55,339 nt of DNA, taken from contig NZ_JAJJND010000006.1 in the NCBI RefSeq assembly GCF_029759835.1, forward strand, positions 1 through 55,339, read 5' to 3'. The number at the start of each line of letters is the position of its first letter. Within the stretch, counting starts at the first letter, position 1. The notes beneath the pieces were generated by a model. That model was not told the DNA's origin. It made no database searches and saw only the letters and a program-made list of their open reading frames with translations. This document shows, one piece after another, positions 18,231-27,005 of this stretch. Origin of the DNA: Acetobacter sp. AN02. Lineage in GTDB: Bacteria > Pseudomonadota > Alphaproteobacteria > Acetobacterales > Acetobacteraceae. The position numbers and the translations under genes were made by a program.

Positions 18231-18367
18231 TGCGCTCTCTGCTGATCCTGCCTGTATTTCTCGGCGTTCTTCTGTCGCTTTCCGGCTGCGGAAAGGTCGG
18301 CTCCCCTCACCCTCCGGGGCCTGCGGATAAGGTGATCTATCCCCGGACCTACCCTGCGCCTGACTGA
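18230..18367 (+). CDS. Small lipoprotein, LptM (YifL)-like
   Basis: This gene encodes only 45 residues. A hydrophobic signal (RSLLILPVFLGVLLSL) is followed by a lipobox LSGC with Cys20. A short Pro-rich tail comes next (CGKVGSPHPPGPADKVIYP then RTYP). The C-G-K-x-G-x-P pattern after the lipid cysteine matches LptM/YifL-type lipoproteins, which in E. coli help mature the LPS translocon LptDE. In many alphaproteobacteria such a gene sits between argH and lysA. Here it follows argH directly, but the next gene is convergent and is not lysA. Translation is coupled to argH through the TGATG junction. The LptM function is inferred from pattern and position, not proven. Confidence 0.8.
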   Translation: MRSLLILPVFLGVLLSLSGCGKVGSPHPPGPADKVIYPRTYPAPD

Positions 18368-18392
18368 GGAGCCGGGTCCGGCTCTTTCGGGG

Positions 18393-19226
18393 TTATATTC
18401 TTACGCGCAGACCGTCGAAGGCGGGTTCGGTCCCTTCGGGCAGATTCTGCTTCATCCAGGCCCAGTCCATTGTCGGGCCGAGATGGGTGAGGATCGTGCG
18501 GCGCGGACGGATGCGGGCGTGCCACTGAAGGACGCGGTCGAGCCAGGCGTGTGAGGTGTGAGGCGGCAGGCGCTGGAAGCAGTCCACGATCCAGATATCG
18601 AGATCGCGCAGACTGTCGAGCACGCTGTCCTCAAGTTCCACGACGTCGGTGCAGTAGGCGATATCCGCGTGGCGGAAACCGAGGCTGTTCAGACGTCCGT
18701 GGCTCTGTAGGAAGACGTCGAGGGTGAAGCCCGCGATCGTGATGGTTTCTCCGGGTGTGACCGGGTGGGCTGTAAGGCCTGGTCTGTAGATGTCCTGCGG
18801 GGTCCAGGGCTGGAACGCGTAGCTGAAGCGCTGTTCGATCTGCTGCAGGGTTTCCGGGCTTCCCCAGGCTTCAATCGGGCGTTTTATGGTCCAGTTTATG
18901 GCGCGGACGTCATCGAGGCCGGCGATATGATCCGCGTGGGCGTGGGTGTAGAAAATCGCGTCGCACCGGCTGATGCCGCAGCTGAGAAGCTGGTGCCGCA
19001 GATCGGGGCCGGTATCGACGAGGAGATTGTGCTCCTCTCCTGCGAGCATGATGGAGGAGCGGGTCCGTCTGTTGCGAGGTTCCTGCGGATCGCAGTCTCC
19101 CCAGTAACCTTTTCCGTCCGGGCCGCCGATCATGGGCACGCCGGATGAGCCGCCGCAGCCGAGAAAGATGATCTCGCGCAGCGGGGACTGATCCTGCTCC
19201 TGCATTTTCAGGGCGGCGCCTGTCAC
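18393..19226 (-). CDS. PhnP-like MBL-fold metal hydrolase
   Basis: This 277-residue metallo-beta-lactamase-fold protein has the motif HAHADH at residues 95-100 and further metal ligands in the later QSHGRLNSLGFR and LTHLGPTMDW segments. The N-terminal FLGCGGSSGVPMIGG and DCDPQEPRNRRTRSSIML segments are typical of the PhnP-like group, which includes cyclic phosphodiesterases. In alphaproteobacteria this gene regularly follows tatD and metG, as here. The start overlaps the tatD stop by 4 bases (ATGA). It is the last gene of an eight-gene minus-strand run and converges with the argH-lipoprotein pair. Confidence 0.9.
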   Translation of the reverse strand: MTGAALKMQEQDQSPLREIIFLGCGGSSGVPMIGGPDGKGYWGDCDPQEPRNRRTRSSIMLAGEEHNLLVDTGPDLRHQLLSCGISRCDAIFYTHAHADHIAGLDDVRAINWTIKRPIEAWGSPETLQQIEQRFSYAFQPWTPQDIYRPGLTAHPVTPGETITIAGFTLDVFLQSHGRLNSLGFRHADIAYCTDVVELEDSVLDSLRDLDIWIVDCFQRLPPHTSHAWLDRVLQWHARIRPRRTILTHLGPTMDWAWMKQNLPEGTEPAFDGLRVRI

Positions 19227-20017
19227 AGCCGGGCCTGACTGAAAAGACGGAGAAAATTGCTGGTTGTCAGTTCCGCAAAAGCGGCGGGCTCCATGCCGCG
19301 CAGTTCCGCGACGGTCTGTGCGGTGAAGGAGACGAAGGAGGGTTCGTTACGCTTCCCTCTGCGCGGGACGGGCGCGAGATAGGGCGCATCGGTTTCCACG
19401 AAGATCCGCTCTGCCGGGGCGTCGCGTGCGACGTCTCTGATGGTTTCGCCTTTGGGGAATGTGGCGATGCCGGAGAAGCTGAGATATCCGCCGAGGTCGA
19501 GCGCCGTGCGTGCGAGGTCGTGGCCTGAGGCGAAGCAGTGCAGGAGGAACGGGAAGGCTCCGTTTTTCTCCGTTTCCTGTGTCAGGATCGCGGCCATGTC
19601 CTCATCGGCGCTGCGTGAGTGGATAACCAGCGGCAGCCCGGTTTTGCGTGCAGCGGCAATATGGGCGCGGAAATATTTATGCTGGAGCGGGCGCACTTCC
19701 TCCGTGCCGTGGAAATAATCCAGGCCGCTTTCCCCTATGGCGATCACCTCTTCCGGTTCTGCGAGGGCCGAGATGGCGTCCGCATCCAGATACTCTTCCT
19801 CCGAGACGTGATCGGGGTGCGTGCCGATGGCGCACCAGATCGTAATATCCGTGCGGCTCCGGCGGGTCAGGGCTTTCTGCTGCCCGTGTCTGGAGAGACG
19901 TGTACCGATCGTGACCATGCCGGACAGGCCTGCACTTTTCGCACGGTCGAGCAGCGCGGGCAGCTCTTCGTCGCTGAAGTGATCCAGATGGCAGTGTGTG
20001 TCGATCAGGCCTGTCAT
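19223..20017 (-). CDS. tatD: TatD-family metal-dependent deoxyribonuclease
   Basis: This 264-residue TIM-barrel metal hydrolase has metal ligands His8 and His10 in LIDTHCHLDHF. A conserved Glu follows in VIAIGESGLDYF, with later His residues in KYFRAHIAAARKTGLPLVIHSR and PFLLHCFASG. The closing ligand is in RIFVETDAPYLAPVP. TatD-type enzymes are 3'-5' exonucleases linked to DNA repair and quality control. It overlaps metG upstream and the PhnP-like gene downstream by 4 bases each, so all three are likely co-translated. Confidence 0.95.
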   Translation of the reverse strand: MTGLIDTHCHLDHFSDEELPALLDRAKSAGLSGMVTIGTRLSRHGQQKALTRRSRTDITIWCAIGTHPDHVSEEEYLDADAISALAEPEEVIAIGESGLDYFHGTEEVRPLQHKYFRAHIAAARKTGLPLVIHSRSADEDMAAILTQETEKNGAFPFLLHCFASGHDLARTALDLGGYLSFSGIATFPKGETIRDVARDAPAERIFVETDAPYLAPVPRRGKRNEPSFVSFTAQTVAELRGMEPAAFAELTTSNFLRLFSQARL

Positions 20018-21549
20018 TTCGCCTCTTCCGTGTAGCGCGGGAATATCCCCTGCGGTGCGGGCAGGCTGCGGCCTCCGGGCAGAGGTGTGGCGAGAGCCGC
20101 GAAGCTGCGCTCCTGCTCTTCCGTGCCGAGCTGCGTGAGCATTTTTGCCATGCTTTCAGGCATCCAGGGCTGGAGTACCGTTGCGATGATACGCAGGGCA
20201 TCCGCGAGGACGCGCAGGACGTGGGCCATGCGGTCCGGATCGGTCTTTTTCAGCGCCCACGGGGCCTGATGATCGATATAGGCGTTACAGGCGCGGATAA
20301 GTTTCCAGACTTCTTCCAGCGCATCGGTCAGCGCGCAGCGGGCCACCTGCCCTTCCATGACGGACGGCAGCAGGCTGGCCGGGGCGAGGAGCTGCTCATC
20401 TTCCGGGGTGTGCGGGCCCGCATCCGGCAGCACGCCGCCGCAGTTGCGTGCGATCAGGGAGAGCGTGCGCTGGGCGAGGTTGCCCAGATCGTTGGCGAGT
20501 TCGGTGTTCAGCCGGTGGATGAAGGAGCGCCGGGAGAGGTCGCTGTCTCCTCCGAAAGGGACTTCCCGGATCAGGAAGAAGCGCACGGGATCGACGCCGA
20601 ATTCCTTCACCAGATCGCGCGGATCGATGACGTTTCCGAGCGACTTGCTCATCTTCTCGCCCTCTACGGTCCACCAGCCGTTGGAGAAGACCTTTCCGGG
20701 CAGCGGGATGCCGGCGGCCATGAGGAAGGCGGGCCAGTAGACGGTGTGGAAGCGGGCGATGTCCTTGCCCACGAGGTGGAGGTCTGCGGGCCACCAGGCC
20801 ATGCGGGGTGCGGAGGTATCGGGATATCCGAGGGCCGTCAGGTAGTTCGAGAGCGCGTCGAACCAGACATACATGACGTGGGCCTCGTCACCCGGTACGG
20901 GGACCCCCCATCGGAAGCTGGTGCGGCTGATGGAGAGGTCTCTCAGGCCCTGTCTGACGAAGGAGACGATTTCGTTCCGGCTTCCGTGCGGTCCGATGAA
21001 GTCGGGCTGTGTCTCGTACAGCTCCAGCAGGCGGTCCTGATATTTCGAGAGGCGGAAGAAATAGGACGGTTCCCTGACCCATTCGACGGGGGCTCCGGTC
21101 GGGGCGACCTTTGTTCCGTCCGGACGGGTGGTGAGTTCGTCTTCTCCGTAGAACGCCTCGTCCCGCAGGGCGTACCAGCCTTCGTAATGGCCGGAATAGA
21201 TATCTCCGCTTTCCGCGACTTTTTCCCACAGGGCCTGAGCGCCTGCGATGTGGCGCGGTTCGGTCGTGCGGATGAAGTCGTTGTAGGAGATCTGCATCGT
21301 GTCCGCCATCGCACGGAAATCCGCGGCGATGCTATCGGTGAAGGCCTGGGGAGTTTCTCCGGCGGTGGCGGCAGCCTGTTCGACTTTCTGACCGTGTTCG
21401 TCCGTGCCGGTCAGGAAGAAGACGTCATCTCCGGCGAGGCGGCGGAAACGGGCGACGATGTCGGCGGCGACGGAGGTGTAGGCATGACCGATATGCGGGG
21501 CGCCGTTGACGTAATAGATGGGAGTTGTGACGTAGAAACGGCGGGTCAT
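20014..21549 (-). CDS. metG: Methionine--tRNA ligase
   Basis: This class I synthetase charges tRNA-Met, including the initiator. The ATG at 21549 gives 511 residues and overlaps the holB stop by 4 bases; a longer frame to 21645 is holB sequence read in another frame. The HIGH motif is at residues 19-22 (PHIGHAYTS), and KMSKS is at 299-303 (GEKMSKSLGNVIDP). The connective insert lacks the cysteine knuckle, so it is the zinc-free form. There is no C-terminal EMAP/Trbp111 tRNA-binding domain, as usual for this alphaproteobacterial type. The elongator tRNA-Met in this window (31266) is one of its substrates. Confidence 0.97.
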   Translation of the reverse strand: MTRRFYVTTPIYYVNGAPHIGHAYTSVAADIVARFRRLAGDDVFFLTGTDEHGQKVEQAAATAGETPQAFTDSIAADFRAMADTMQISYNDFIRTTEPRHIAGAQALWEKVAESGDIYSGHYEGWYALRDEAFYGEDELTTRPDGTKVAPTGAPVEWVREPSYFFRLSKYQDRLLELYETQPDFIGPHGSRNEIVSFVRQGLRDLSISRTSFRWGVPVPGDEAHVMYVWFDALSNYLTALGYPDTSAPRMAWWPADLHLVGKDIARFHTVYWPAFLMAAGIPLPGKVFSNGWWTVEGEKMSKSLGNVIDPRDLVKEFGVDPVRFFLIREVPFGGDSDLSRRSFIHRLNTELANDLGNLAQRTLSLIARNCGGVLPDAGPHTPEDEQLLAPASLLPSVMEGQVARCALTDALEEVWKLIRACNAYIDHQAPWALKKTDPDRMAHVLRVLADALRIIATVLQPWMPESMAKMLTQLGTEEQERSFAALATPLPGGRSLPAPQGIFPRYTEEAK

Positions 21550-22490
21550 GACGATCTCACGAGGTTTATGGCTTCGATAAGGGCTTCCTGGCGGTCGAGA
21601 CTGAAGCGTTCGGTCTCTGCTGTCAGGCGGCGCAGGTTTTCCCACAGCCGGGCACTTCGGTCTGCGGACGGATGGCGGGCCAGCGCGCCGGTGCGGGCAC
21701 GCTCCGCGACGAGGGCGGTGAGCCGGCTGAGGAACAGCATGGCTGCATTTTCGTCGCGCCCTGTTTTATCGGCAATTTCAATGGCGCGGGCAACTGAAAC
21801 CCCGTTCATGGCTTCTTCCGCCAGGGCCGTTGCGGTCCTGAACTCTCCGGACAGGAGGGTGATCCCGCGACCGGCGGAGCCTCCGGCCTGATCTGCCGCG
21901 TGCGTGATGTCATCGGCGGAGGCTTCGGGCATGGCACGGGCGAGCACGGCCTGCAGATCCGTGGTTTCCAGAGGACGGAGGGGCAGTGTCCTGCAGCGGC
22001 TGCGAATTGTGGGCAGGAGCCTGCCCGGAGCGGAGGCTGTCAGGATCAGGAGTGCGTCCGGCGGCGGTTCTTCCAGGACTTTCAGCAGGGCGTTGGCGGC
22101 GTTGCGGTTCATTGTGTCCGCGCTGTCTATGATGACGACGCGCCATCCGCCTTCCGCTGCGGTTCTGTGGAGGAAGGACGCGACCGGCCGGATCTCGTCG
22201 GCGACGATTTCCGGACGCAGGCGGTTTTTCTTCTCATCCCAGGCGCGGGAGATACTGAGCAGGTCTGCGTGGGTTCCTGCGGTGATCCTGCGCCCTGCCG
22301 GGCTTTCTCCGTTTTCTCCGTTCAGGACGATCCTGGCCATGCGGAAGGCCAGGGCGGCCTTGCCCGTGCCCTCCGGACCGCAAAGCAGCCACGCATGATG
22401 GAGGCGACCTGCCTCGAAGGCGTGGCGGAACGCGGTCAGGGCTTCCTCGTGTCCCCGGAGGCGGAGGGAGGCGTCCTGTGGCGTATCCAT
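21546..22490 (-). CDS. holB: DNA polymerase III subunit delta prime
   Basis: The delta' subunit is part of the clamp loader. This 314-residue AAA+ protein has a P-loop GPEGTGKA at residues 38-45, the DSADTMNRNAANALLKVLEEPP Walker B/box segment, and an SRC motif (LPTIRSRCRTLPL) that serves as arginine finger for its neighbour. No zinc-binding cysteine cluster is seen, as in other alphaproteobacterial HolB. The gene lies 4 bases after tmk and overlaps metG by 4. The tmk-holB pair is conserved across bacteria, and linkage to metG and tatD is typical of this class. Confidence 0.95.
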   Translation of the reverse strand: MDTPQDASLRLRGHEEALTAFRHAFEAGRLHHAWLLCGPEGTGKAALAFRMARIVLNGENGESPAGRRITAGTHADLLSISRAWDEKKNRLRPEIVADEIRPVASFLHRTAAEGGWRVVIIDSADTMNRNAANALLKVLEEPPPDALLILTASAPGRLLPTIRSRCRTLPLRPLETTDLQAVLARAMPEASADDITHAADQAGGSAGRGITLLSGEFRTATALAEEAMNGVSVARAIEIADKTGRDENAAMLFLSRLTALVAERARTGALARHPSADRSARLWENLRRLTAETERFSLDRQEALIEAINLVRSS

Positions 22491-22494
22491 CGGT

Positions 22495-23142
22495 TCAGGC
22501 CGCTTTCTTCAGCCGTGCATTCACGACTGCTGTCGCGGCTTTTGTGACGGCGGGGATATCGCGGTCGTCAGTGCAGATTTCGTGGAAGCGGTCCGGGTCT
22601 GAGGCGGCGATGGTTCTGAACCCGTCGCGCACGCGCTGGTGGAACATGTGATCTGCCTGTTCGTAGCGATCTGCCCGGGCGGCGCGGGCGGTAAGCCGCT
22701 CCTGCGTGATGGCCGGGTCTGCCGTAAAAAGCAGCGTGAGATCCGGACGGATGGCGACGAGTTCCGTCAGTCTTGCGATCAGCCCGACAAGCTCCGGATT
22801 CCCGGCGGCGCGTCCGTAGCCCTGATAGGCCATTGTGGAATCCGAAAAGCGGTCACACAGGACGATTTTTCCGGCTTCCAGAGCGGGCCTGATCACGCGG
22901 TCCACGTGATCCGTGCGTGCGGCGAAATGCGCCATGACTTCCGCGCGGACAGAGAGTTCCGCCTCCCCGAAGAGCAGGAGCTGACGGAGGGCTTCAGCCC
23001 CGGGGGAGCCGCCGGGCTCCCGGGTTGTGACGACCTCGTGTCCCTGGTCACGCAGGGCATCCGCGATCAGCGGGAGCTGAGTTGATTTCCCTACCCCCTC
23101 CCCGCCTTCGAGCGTGACGAACAGACCGTGACGGCGGGTCAA
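22495..23142 (-). CDS. tmk: Thymidylate kinase
   Basis: Tmk phosphorylates dTMP to dTDP. The 215-residue protein has a P-loop GGEGVGKS at residues 13-20, a TREPGGSPGAEALRQLLL segment, and the DR[FY] motif in VLCDRFSDSTMAYQGYGR. A lid region near ERLTARAARADRYEQ follows. The start is TTG at 23142, overlapping the dac stop as TTGA; no better in-frame start is present. It is translationally coupled to the carboxypeptidase gene upstream and lies 4 bases before holB. Length is normal for the family. Confidence 0.95.
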   Translation of the reverse strand: MTRRHGLFVTLEGGEGVGKSTQLPLIADALRDQGHEVVTTREPGGSPGAEALRQLLLFGEAELSVRAEVMAHFAARTDHVDRVIRPALEAGKIVLCDRFSDSTMAYQGYGRAAGNPELVGLIARLTELVAIRPDLTLLFTADPAITQERLTARAARADRYEQADHMFHQRVRDGFRTIAASDPDRFHEICTDDRDIPAVTKAATAVVNARLKKAA

Positions 23143-24365
23143 TGTCCGCCGAGGCCCAGTCTGCGTCCGATTCGCCCGCCGAAGCCGAGTTTCGGCACGG
23201 CATTTCCGGCCACGAGCGGCACGGGGATATTCTGCCCGCCGTCGAGAGCGATCGTGATCTGTCCCACGGCCTGGCCTGCGGCGACGGGTGCGGGCACGGG
23301 CTGGTTATAATCGACGCTGAAATGGACTTTTGACTGCCAGCCGCGGGGCAGCGTGAGGGTCAGGTCCTGTGCGGGGGTTCCGGGGACGGTCCGGGCGGTG
23401 CCGTTCCATACCGGAACCTGTTCCAGCACCTGGCCTTTTTTCAGAAGCGGTACGCTTTCGAAGTTTGCGAAGGCCCAGGCCATCAGGCGTTCACCCTCAT
23501 GGGCGCGTTCGTTTGATGACGCCATGCCGTTGATGGCCATGACGACCCGGCGACCGTTACGCAGGGAGGAGGCGCACAGGCCATACCCGCCTGCATCGGT
23601 GTGTCCGGTCTTGAGGCCGTCCGCGAGCCCCTTGTCCACGAGCACGTTGCGGTTGCCCTGGGAAATCTTGTTGTATTTGAACTCTGTTTCCGAAAAATAG
23701 TGGTAGTATTCAGGGAAATCACGGATCAGATGAACGGCGATCGTCGCCGTATCCCGGGCTGACATGTAGTGATTGTCCGAGGGCCAGCCGGTTGAGTTCA
23801 TATAGTGCGTGTTTGCCATGCCCAGCTTGCCGGCGGTGTCGTTCATCAGATTGACGAACTGCTCCTCCGATCCGGCAATGCCTTCTGCCAGAACGATACA
23901 GGCATCGTTTCCGGACTGGATCAGCATGCCCTGGATCAGTTCCTCTACGGACACCATTCCGCCAAGCGGCACGAACATTTTCGAGCCCTGCATCTGCCAG
24001 GCGCGCTCGCTGACCGGGAAGCTCTGGTCTAGGCGGATGCGACCGGCGCGCAGCATCGCGAAGACGACGTAGGCCGTCATCATCTTCGTCAGGGAAGACG
24101 GCGGCATATGATCGTCTGCCGCTTTTTCCAGCAGCACGGTTCCGCTGGTGAAATCGACGATGAAGGCCCAGCGGGCGACGGTATCCACCGGCCCGAGGGG
24201 AGATGTGGCCGGGGTTCCGGCGACGGGTGCCGCGTCATTCCCTGCGGCGGCCGGTTTCTTACCGGCGCGGGCGGGAGCGTGGCGGTGATGCGGAGCGGCC
24301 AGCAGCTCCTGCGCGGTGACTACGGAAAAAGCGCTTCCGGCAAGGAAAAGGCGACGGGTCTGCAC
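23139..24365 (-). CDS. D-alanyl-D-alanine carboxypeptidase (PBP5/6 type)
   Basis: This 408-residue penicillin-binding protein trims the terminal D-Ala from peptidoglycan stems in the periplasm. It has a signal peptide (RRLFLAGSAFSVVTAQELLAA), the active-site SLTK at residues 91-94, the SGN triad in IQSGNDACIVLAEG, and KTGHTDAGGYG. A C-terminal PBP5-type beta domain precedes a short tail (RIGRRLGLGGH) that may be the amphipathic membrane anchor. A low-complexity Ala/Pro linker (residues 30-55) follows the signal. GTG at 24365 is the likely start, 8 bases after rlpA. It is close to E. coli DacA/DacC, but the exact ortholog cannot be decided. Confidence 0.93.
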   Translation of the reverse strand: MQTRRLFLAGSAFSVVTAQELLAAPHHRHAPARAGKKPAAAGNDAAPVAGTPATSPLGPVDTVARWAFIVDFTSGTVLLEKAADDHMPPSSLTKMMTAYVVFAMLRAGRIRLDQSFPVSERAWQMQGSKMFVPLGGMVSVEELIQGMLIQSGNDACIVLAEGIAGSEEQFVNLMNDTAGKLGMANTHYMNSTGWPSDNHYMSARDTATIAVHLIRDFPEYYHYFSETEFKYNKISQGNRNVLVDKGLADGLKTGHTDAGGYGLCASSLRNGRRVVMAINGMASSNERAHEGERLMAWAFANFESVPLLKKGQVLEQVPVWNGTARTVPGTPAQDLTLTLPRGWQSKVHFSVDYNQPVPAPVAAGQAVGQITIALDGGQNIPVPLVAGNAVPKLGFGGRIGRRLGLGGH

Positions 24366-24373
24366 GGCATATC

Positions 24374-25240
24374 CTATCTGACGACGATCCGCGCTCCGGT
24401 TACCCCTTCCCTCAGGGCAAGGTCCAGAGCGGCATCTGCTTCTGCAATACTATTAAAAGGTCCGGTCTGTGCAATCCAGCGACCTGTACCCTGTGTTCCG
24501 GCTTCCGTTACGGTGCCTCCGGCCTGCCGGGCCATCATGTCGGCGTACTGGCGGCCTGTGAAGCGTCCGAGCTCGATCCAGAGCAGTCCGCCGGTTGCGT
24601 ATCCCTGCGACCATGTTGCCGGGAGATCCGGCAGGGTTGCGGGGGATTCGGGTGCGGCGTGCGTGACCGTTGCCGTCAGCGTGGCGGACGGTGCGTCGAG
24701 CGAGACGGCCTGCACCGCCTCGACCGGAGCCGCGGTCAGGGGGAGAAGAGGTCCGCCGGGCAGCGTTTCCGCAAGGGTTCGCGAGACCTGGACGTCTTCC
24801 GTTATTTCCACCCGTGCGGGGGCCGCTCCCATTCCGAGGAGCGAGGCCACGCGCGGCGTGACGGACAGGATGCGTCCGCGCTGATCGGGGCCGCGGTCAT
24901 TCAGGCGGATTCTCACCACTCTGCCGTTATCGAGATTGCGGACCTGGACAATGGCGGGCAGCTGCAGCCAGGGATGGGCTCCGGTCATGCTGTCTGCGTT
25001 ATAGGGTTCGCCGTCGACCGTGCGGCGTGCGCCGCTACGACCGGAATCCGTGACGGCGATTCCCGTGCCCTGCCAGGCAAAATCCTCGTGCGGGTAGGTC
25101 CAGACGCCGCCTGCCTGCCATGCTGCTCCGACGACGTAATGCGGTGTGGCGTCAGGAAGCTGTTCTGCACGGTGGTGGCAGGCCGTCATTGCCAGCAGAC
25201 CTGCGAGGCCTGCGTATCTCGCACGGATGCGCGGGATCAT
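24374..25240 (-). CDS. rlpA: RlpA-like septal ring lytic transglycosylase with SPOR domain
   Basis: This 288-residue lipoprotein has lipobox LAMTAC with Cys21. A double-psi beta-barrel follows: the GIAVTDSGRSGARRTVDGEPYNADSMT region, VQVRNLDNGRVVRIRLNDRGPD, and GRILSVTPRVASLLGM. A linker leads to a C-terminal SPOR domain of about 75 residues (LLWIELGRFTGRQYADMMARQ to REGVTGARIVVR) that binds denuded glycan at the septum. RlpA cuts such glycans in Pseudomonas. The start at 25240 overlaps the mltB-like stop by 4 bases. A longer frame to 25534 is only mltB sequence in another frame. Confidence 0.93.
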   Translation of the reverse strand: MIPRIRARYAGLAGLLAMTACHHRAEQLPDATPHYVVGAAWQAGGVWTYPHEDFAWQGTGIAVTDSGRSGARRTVDGEPYNADSMTGAHPWLQLPAIVQVRNLDNGRVVRIRLNDRGPDQRGRILSVTPRVASLLGMGAAPARVEITEDVQVSRTLAETLPGGPLLPLTAAPVEAVQAVSLDAPSATLTATVTHAAPESPATLPDLPATWSQGYATGGLLWIELGRFTGRQYADMMARQAGGTVTEAGTQGTGRWIAQTGPFNSIAEADAALDLALREGVTGARIVVR

Positions 25241-26241
25241 GTTGTCATGTTGCCCATCAGGCCGACGCCGAGTGCATAATAATCCGACGGGTTGTACCGG
25301 CGGATCACGTTGAAGTTGTGATAGACCATGAAGGCTTCCCCGCCCTCTCCGTCCGGGCGCACGATGGCGCCGCTGACATCGCCTCTGGAGAACCTGCTGC
25401 CGTCCTCCCGCCGCACTCCGGCCTGCATCCAGGCGTCGAGCGTGCGGGTATTCTGCCGTCCGATCTGGCTCTGTGTGAGCGAGTCCGGCATCTGCACCGG
25501 CTGCCCCCAGGGTTCGCCGCTGCGCCATCCGCATTTTGCGAGGTAGTTGGCAATGGAGGCCAGGATATCGGGGATGCTGGTCCAGATATTGCGCGGGCCT
25601 CCTGCGGGGAAGCTCTGGGCGTAGGTGAGATAGGCGGAGGGCATGAACTGCGGCTGGCCCATTGCACCGGCGTAGCTTCCTTTCATGGCTTCCGGTGTGA
25701 TGTCTCCGTCCCCGAGAATTTTCAGGGCTTTCATCAGTTCGCTGCGGAAGAAGGAGGCGCGGCGGCCTTCATAGGCGAGTGTGGCGAGGGCATCGATGAT
25801 GTGGAAGTTGCCGGTGATACGGCCGTAATATGATTCGAGGCCCCATATTCCCGAGAGCGGCGGCATATCCACGCTGTAATGGGCGGAAACCTCTTCGAAG
25901 GTTTTCCGGTTCTGTGCGACGGCTGCCTTGCCGGCTGCGACTTTCTCCTGTGTCAGCACCTTTTCCCGGTACTGAGCCCATGTCAGGGTGAATTCCGGCT
26001 GGTGCCGGTCCAGCTTTATGACTTTCGGGTTCGGCACCCGTGTCAGCGCCAGTGCGCGGCTGATGATGTCGGACGGGATTCCCTTTGCCTCCGCGTCGCG
26101 GCGGACACCGTCCAGGAATGTTGCGTAGCTTCCGGCGGCAAGGGATTTTCCGGCGGGTATCGTGACTGCGGCCGCGAGAGGCGGCAGCGCGCGCAGGAGA
26201 CCGCGGCGGGACAGCCCCGACCGCACTGGAATTATCGTCAC
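25237..26241 (-). CDS. MltB-family lytic murein transglycosylase
   Basis: This 334-residue protein is of the SLT_2/MltB type, which cuts peptidoglycan glycan strands to 1,6-anhydro ends. The catalytic glutamate is Glu136 in GIWGLESYYGRITG. Other family motifs are KAMKGSYAGAMGQPQFMPSAYL and FNVIRRYNPSDYYALGVGLM at the end. The N-terminus SRRGLLRALPPLAAAVTIP resembles a Tat signal (twin Arg then hydrophobic), which is unusual for this family. Its export route is a guess. The start is GTG at 26241. It opens the eight-gene minus-strand run; the rlpA start overlaps its stop. It is divergent from the DedA gene. Confidence 0.93.
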   Translation of the reverse strand: MTIIPVRSGLSRRGLLRALPPLAAAVTIPAGKSLAAGSYATFLDGVRRDAEAKGIPSDIISRALALTRVPNPKVIKLDRHQPEFTLTWAQYREKVLTQEKVAAGKAAVAQNRKTFEEVSAHYSVDMPPLSGIWGLESYYGRITGNFHIIDALATLAYEGRRASFFRSELMKALKILGDGDITPEAMKGSYAGAMGQPQFMPSAYLTYAQSFPAGGPRNIWTSIPDILASIANYLAKCGWRSGEPWGQPVQMPDSLTQSQIGRQNTRTLDAWMQAGVRREDGSRFSRGDVSGAIVRPDGEGGEAFMVYHNFNVIRRYNPSDYYALGVGLMGNMTT

Positions 26242-26423
26242 GATCGCATCCTTACCTGTATCGCGGCGGTATTTGCTGACCTGCCGGGCTGTGGGTGCCT
26301 TTTATGGCGCAGCCGGTATGCGGCAGCAAGAGAGCCGGAAAATATGTCACGGGATATGCTTCTGTGCAGAAATTCTGTCATAATGGTGGCTCTGCGGTCA
26401 TTTCCGCGGAAGAGGCCGGAGGC

Positions 26424-27005
26424 GTGACGATTCATCTTTCCTTTACAGATGTGGAGAAGCTGCCGACTCTGTGGCAGGTGCCGGTCATCATCGCAGCCAC
26501 CTATCTTCTGGAGGACGGGGCGACTGTCGCGACAGCCCTGGCGGTTGCGGACGGTCATGCGGACTGGATGATCAGCCTTGCGGCGCTTTGGTTCGGGATC
26601 ATTTCCGGCGATGCCGGGCTTTATGGTCTTGGCATGCTTGCGACGCGGTTTGTATTTTTCCGGCGCTGGCTGCCTGATGAGGAGGACACTCCGGGCTGGG
26701 AGGGATGGAAACTGTTCCGGGTGGTGTTTATCAGCCGTTTCATTCCCGGATCGCGGCTTCCGCTTTATACGACATGCGGATATTTCGGCGCGAATTTTGG
26801 TATTTTCATCACTGCCGTTATTATCGCCACCCTGATATGGACGACCGTTCTGTTCGAGGTCTCGCTGCGGGCCGGTCATTATCTTGAGTCCTGGCTTGGC
26901 ACTTGGCGCTGGGTCGGGGTGGCAGGTATGATTATCGCAACCATCCTGATCGGACATATTGTTGCCCGGCAGAGAAAGAAATCCGGCCGGGCGGGTAAGA
27001 CATGA
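26424..27005 (+). CDS. DedA-family (VTT-domain) membrane protein
   Basis: This is an integral membrane protein of about 193 residues from GTG 26424, preceded by GGAAGAGG with 8-base spacing; an upstream ATG at 26295 adds a hydrophilic tail with no ribosome site. DedA features seen are the FGIISGDAGLYGLGMLATRFVF segment, the conserved charged re-entrant motif FRVVFISRFIPGSRLPLYTTCGYFG, and two C-terminal helices. DedA proteins scramble or translocate lipids; members such as UptA recycle undecaprenyl phosphate, others handle phosphatidylethanolamine. The stop overlaps the next start by 4 bases (ATGA), tying it to an ATP-grasp enzyme. Which lipid it moves is unknown. Confidence 0.9.
   Translation: MTIHLSFTDVEKLPTLWQVPVIIAATYLLEDGATVATALAVADGHADWMISLAALWFGIISGDAGLYGLGMLATRFVFFRRWLPDEEDTPGWEGWKLFRVVFISRFIPGSRLPLYTTCGYFGANFGIFITAVIIATLIWTTVLFEVSLRAGHYLESWLGTWRWVGVAGMIIATILIGHIVARQRKKSGRAGKT

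Noticed and set aside
19996-21891. Plus-strand frame of 631 codons over metG and holB
   Set aside because: Opposite-strand shadow of two genes with firm motifs; no domain pattern of its own.
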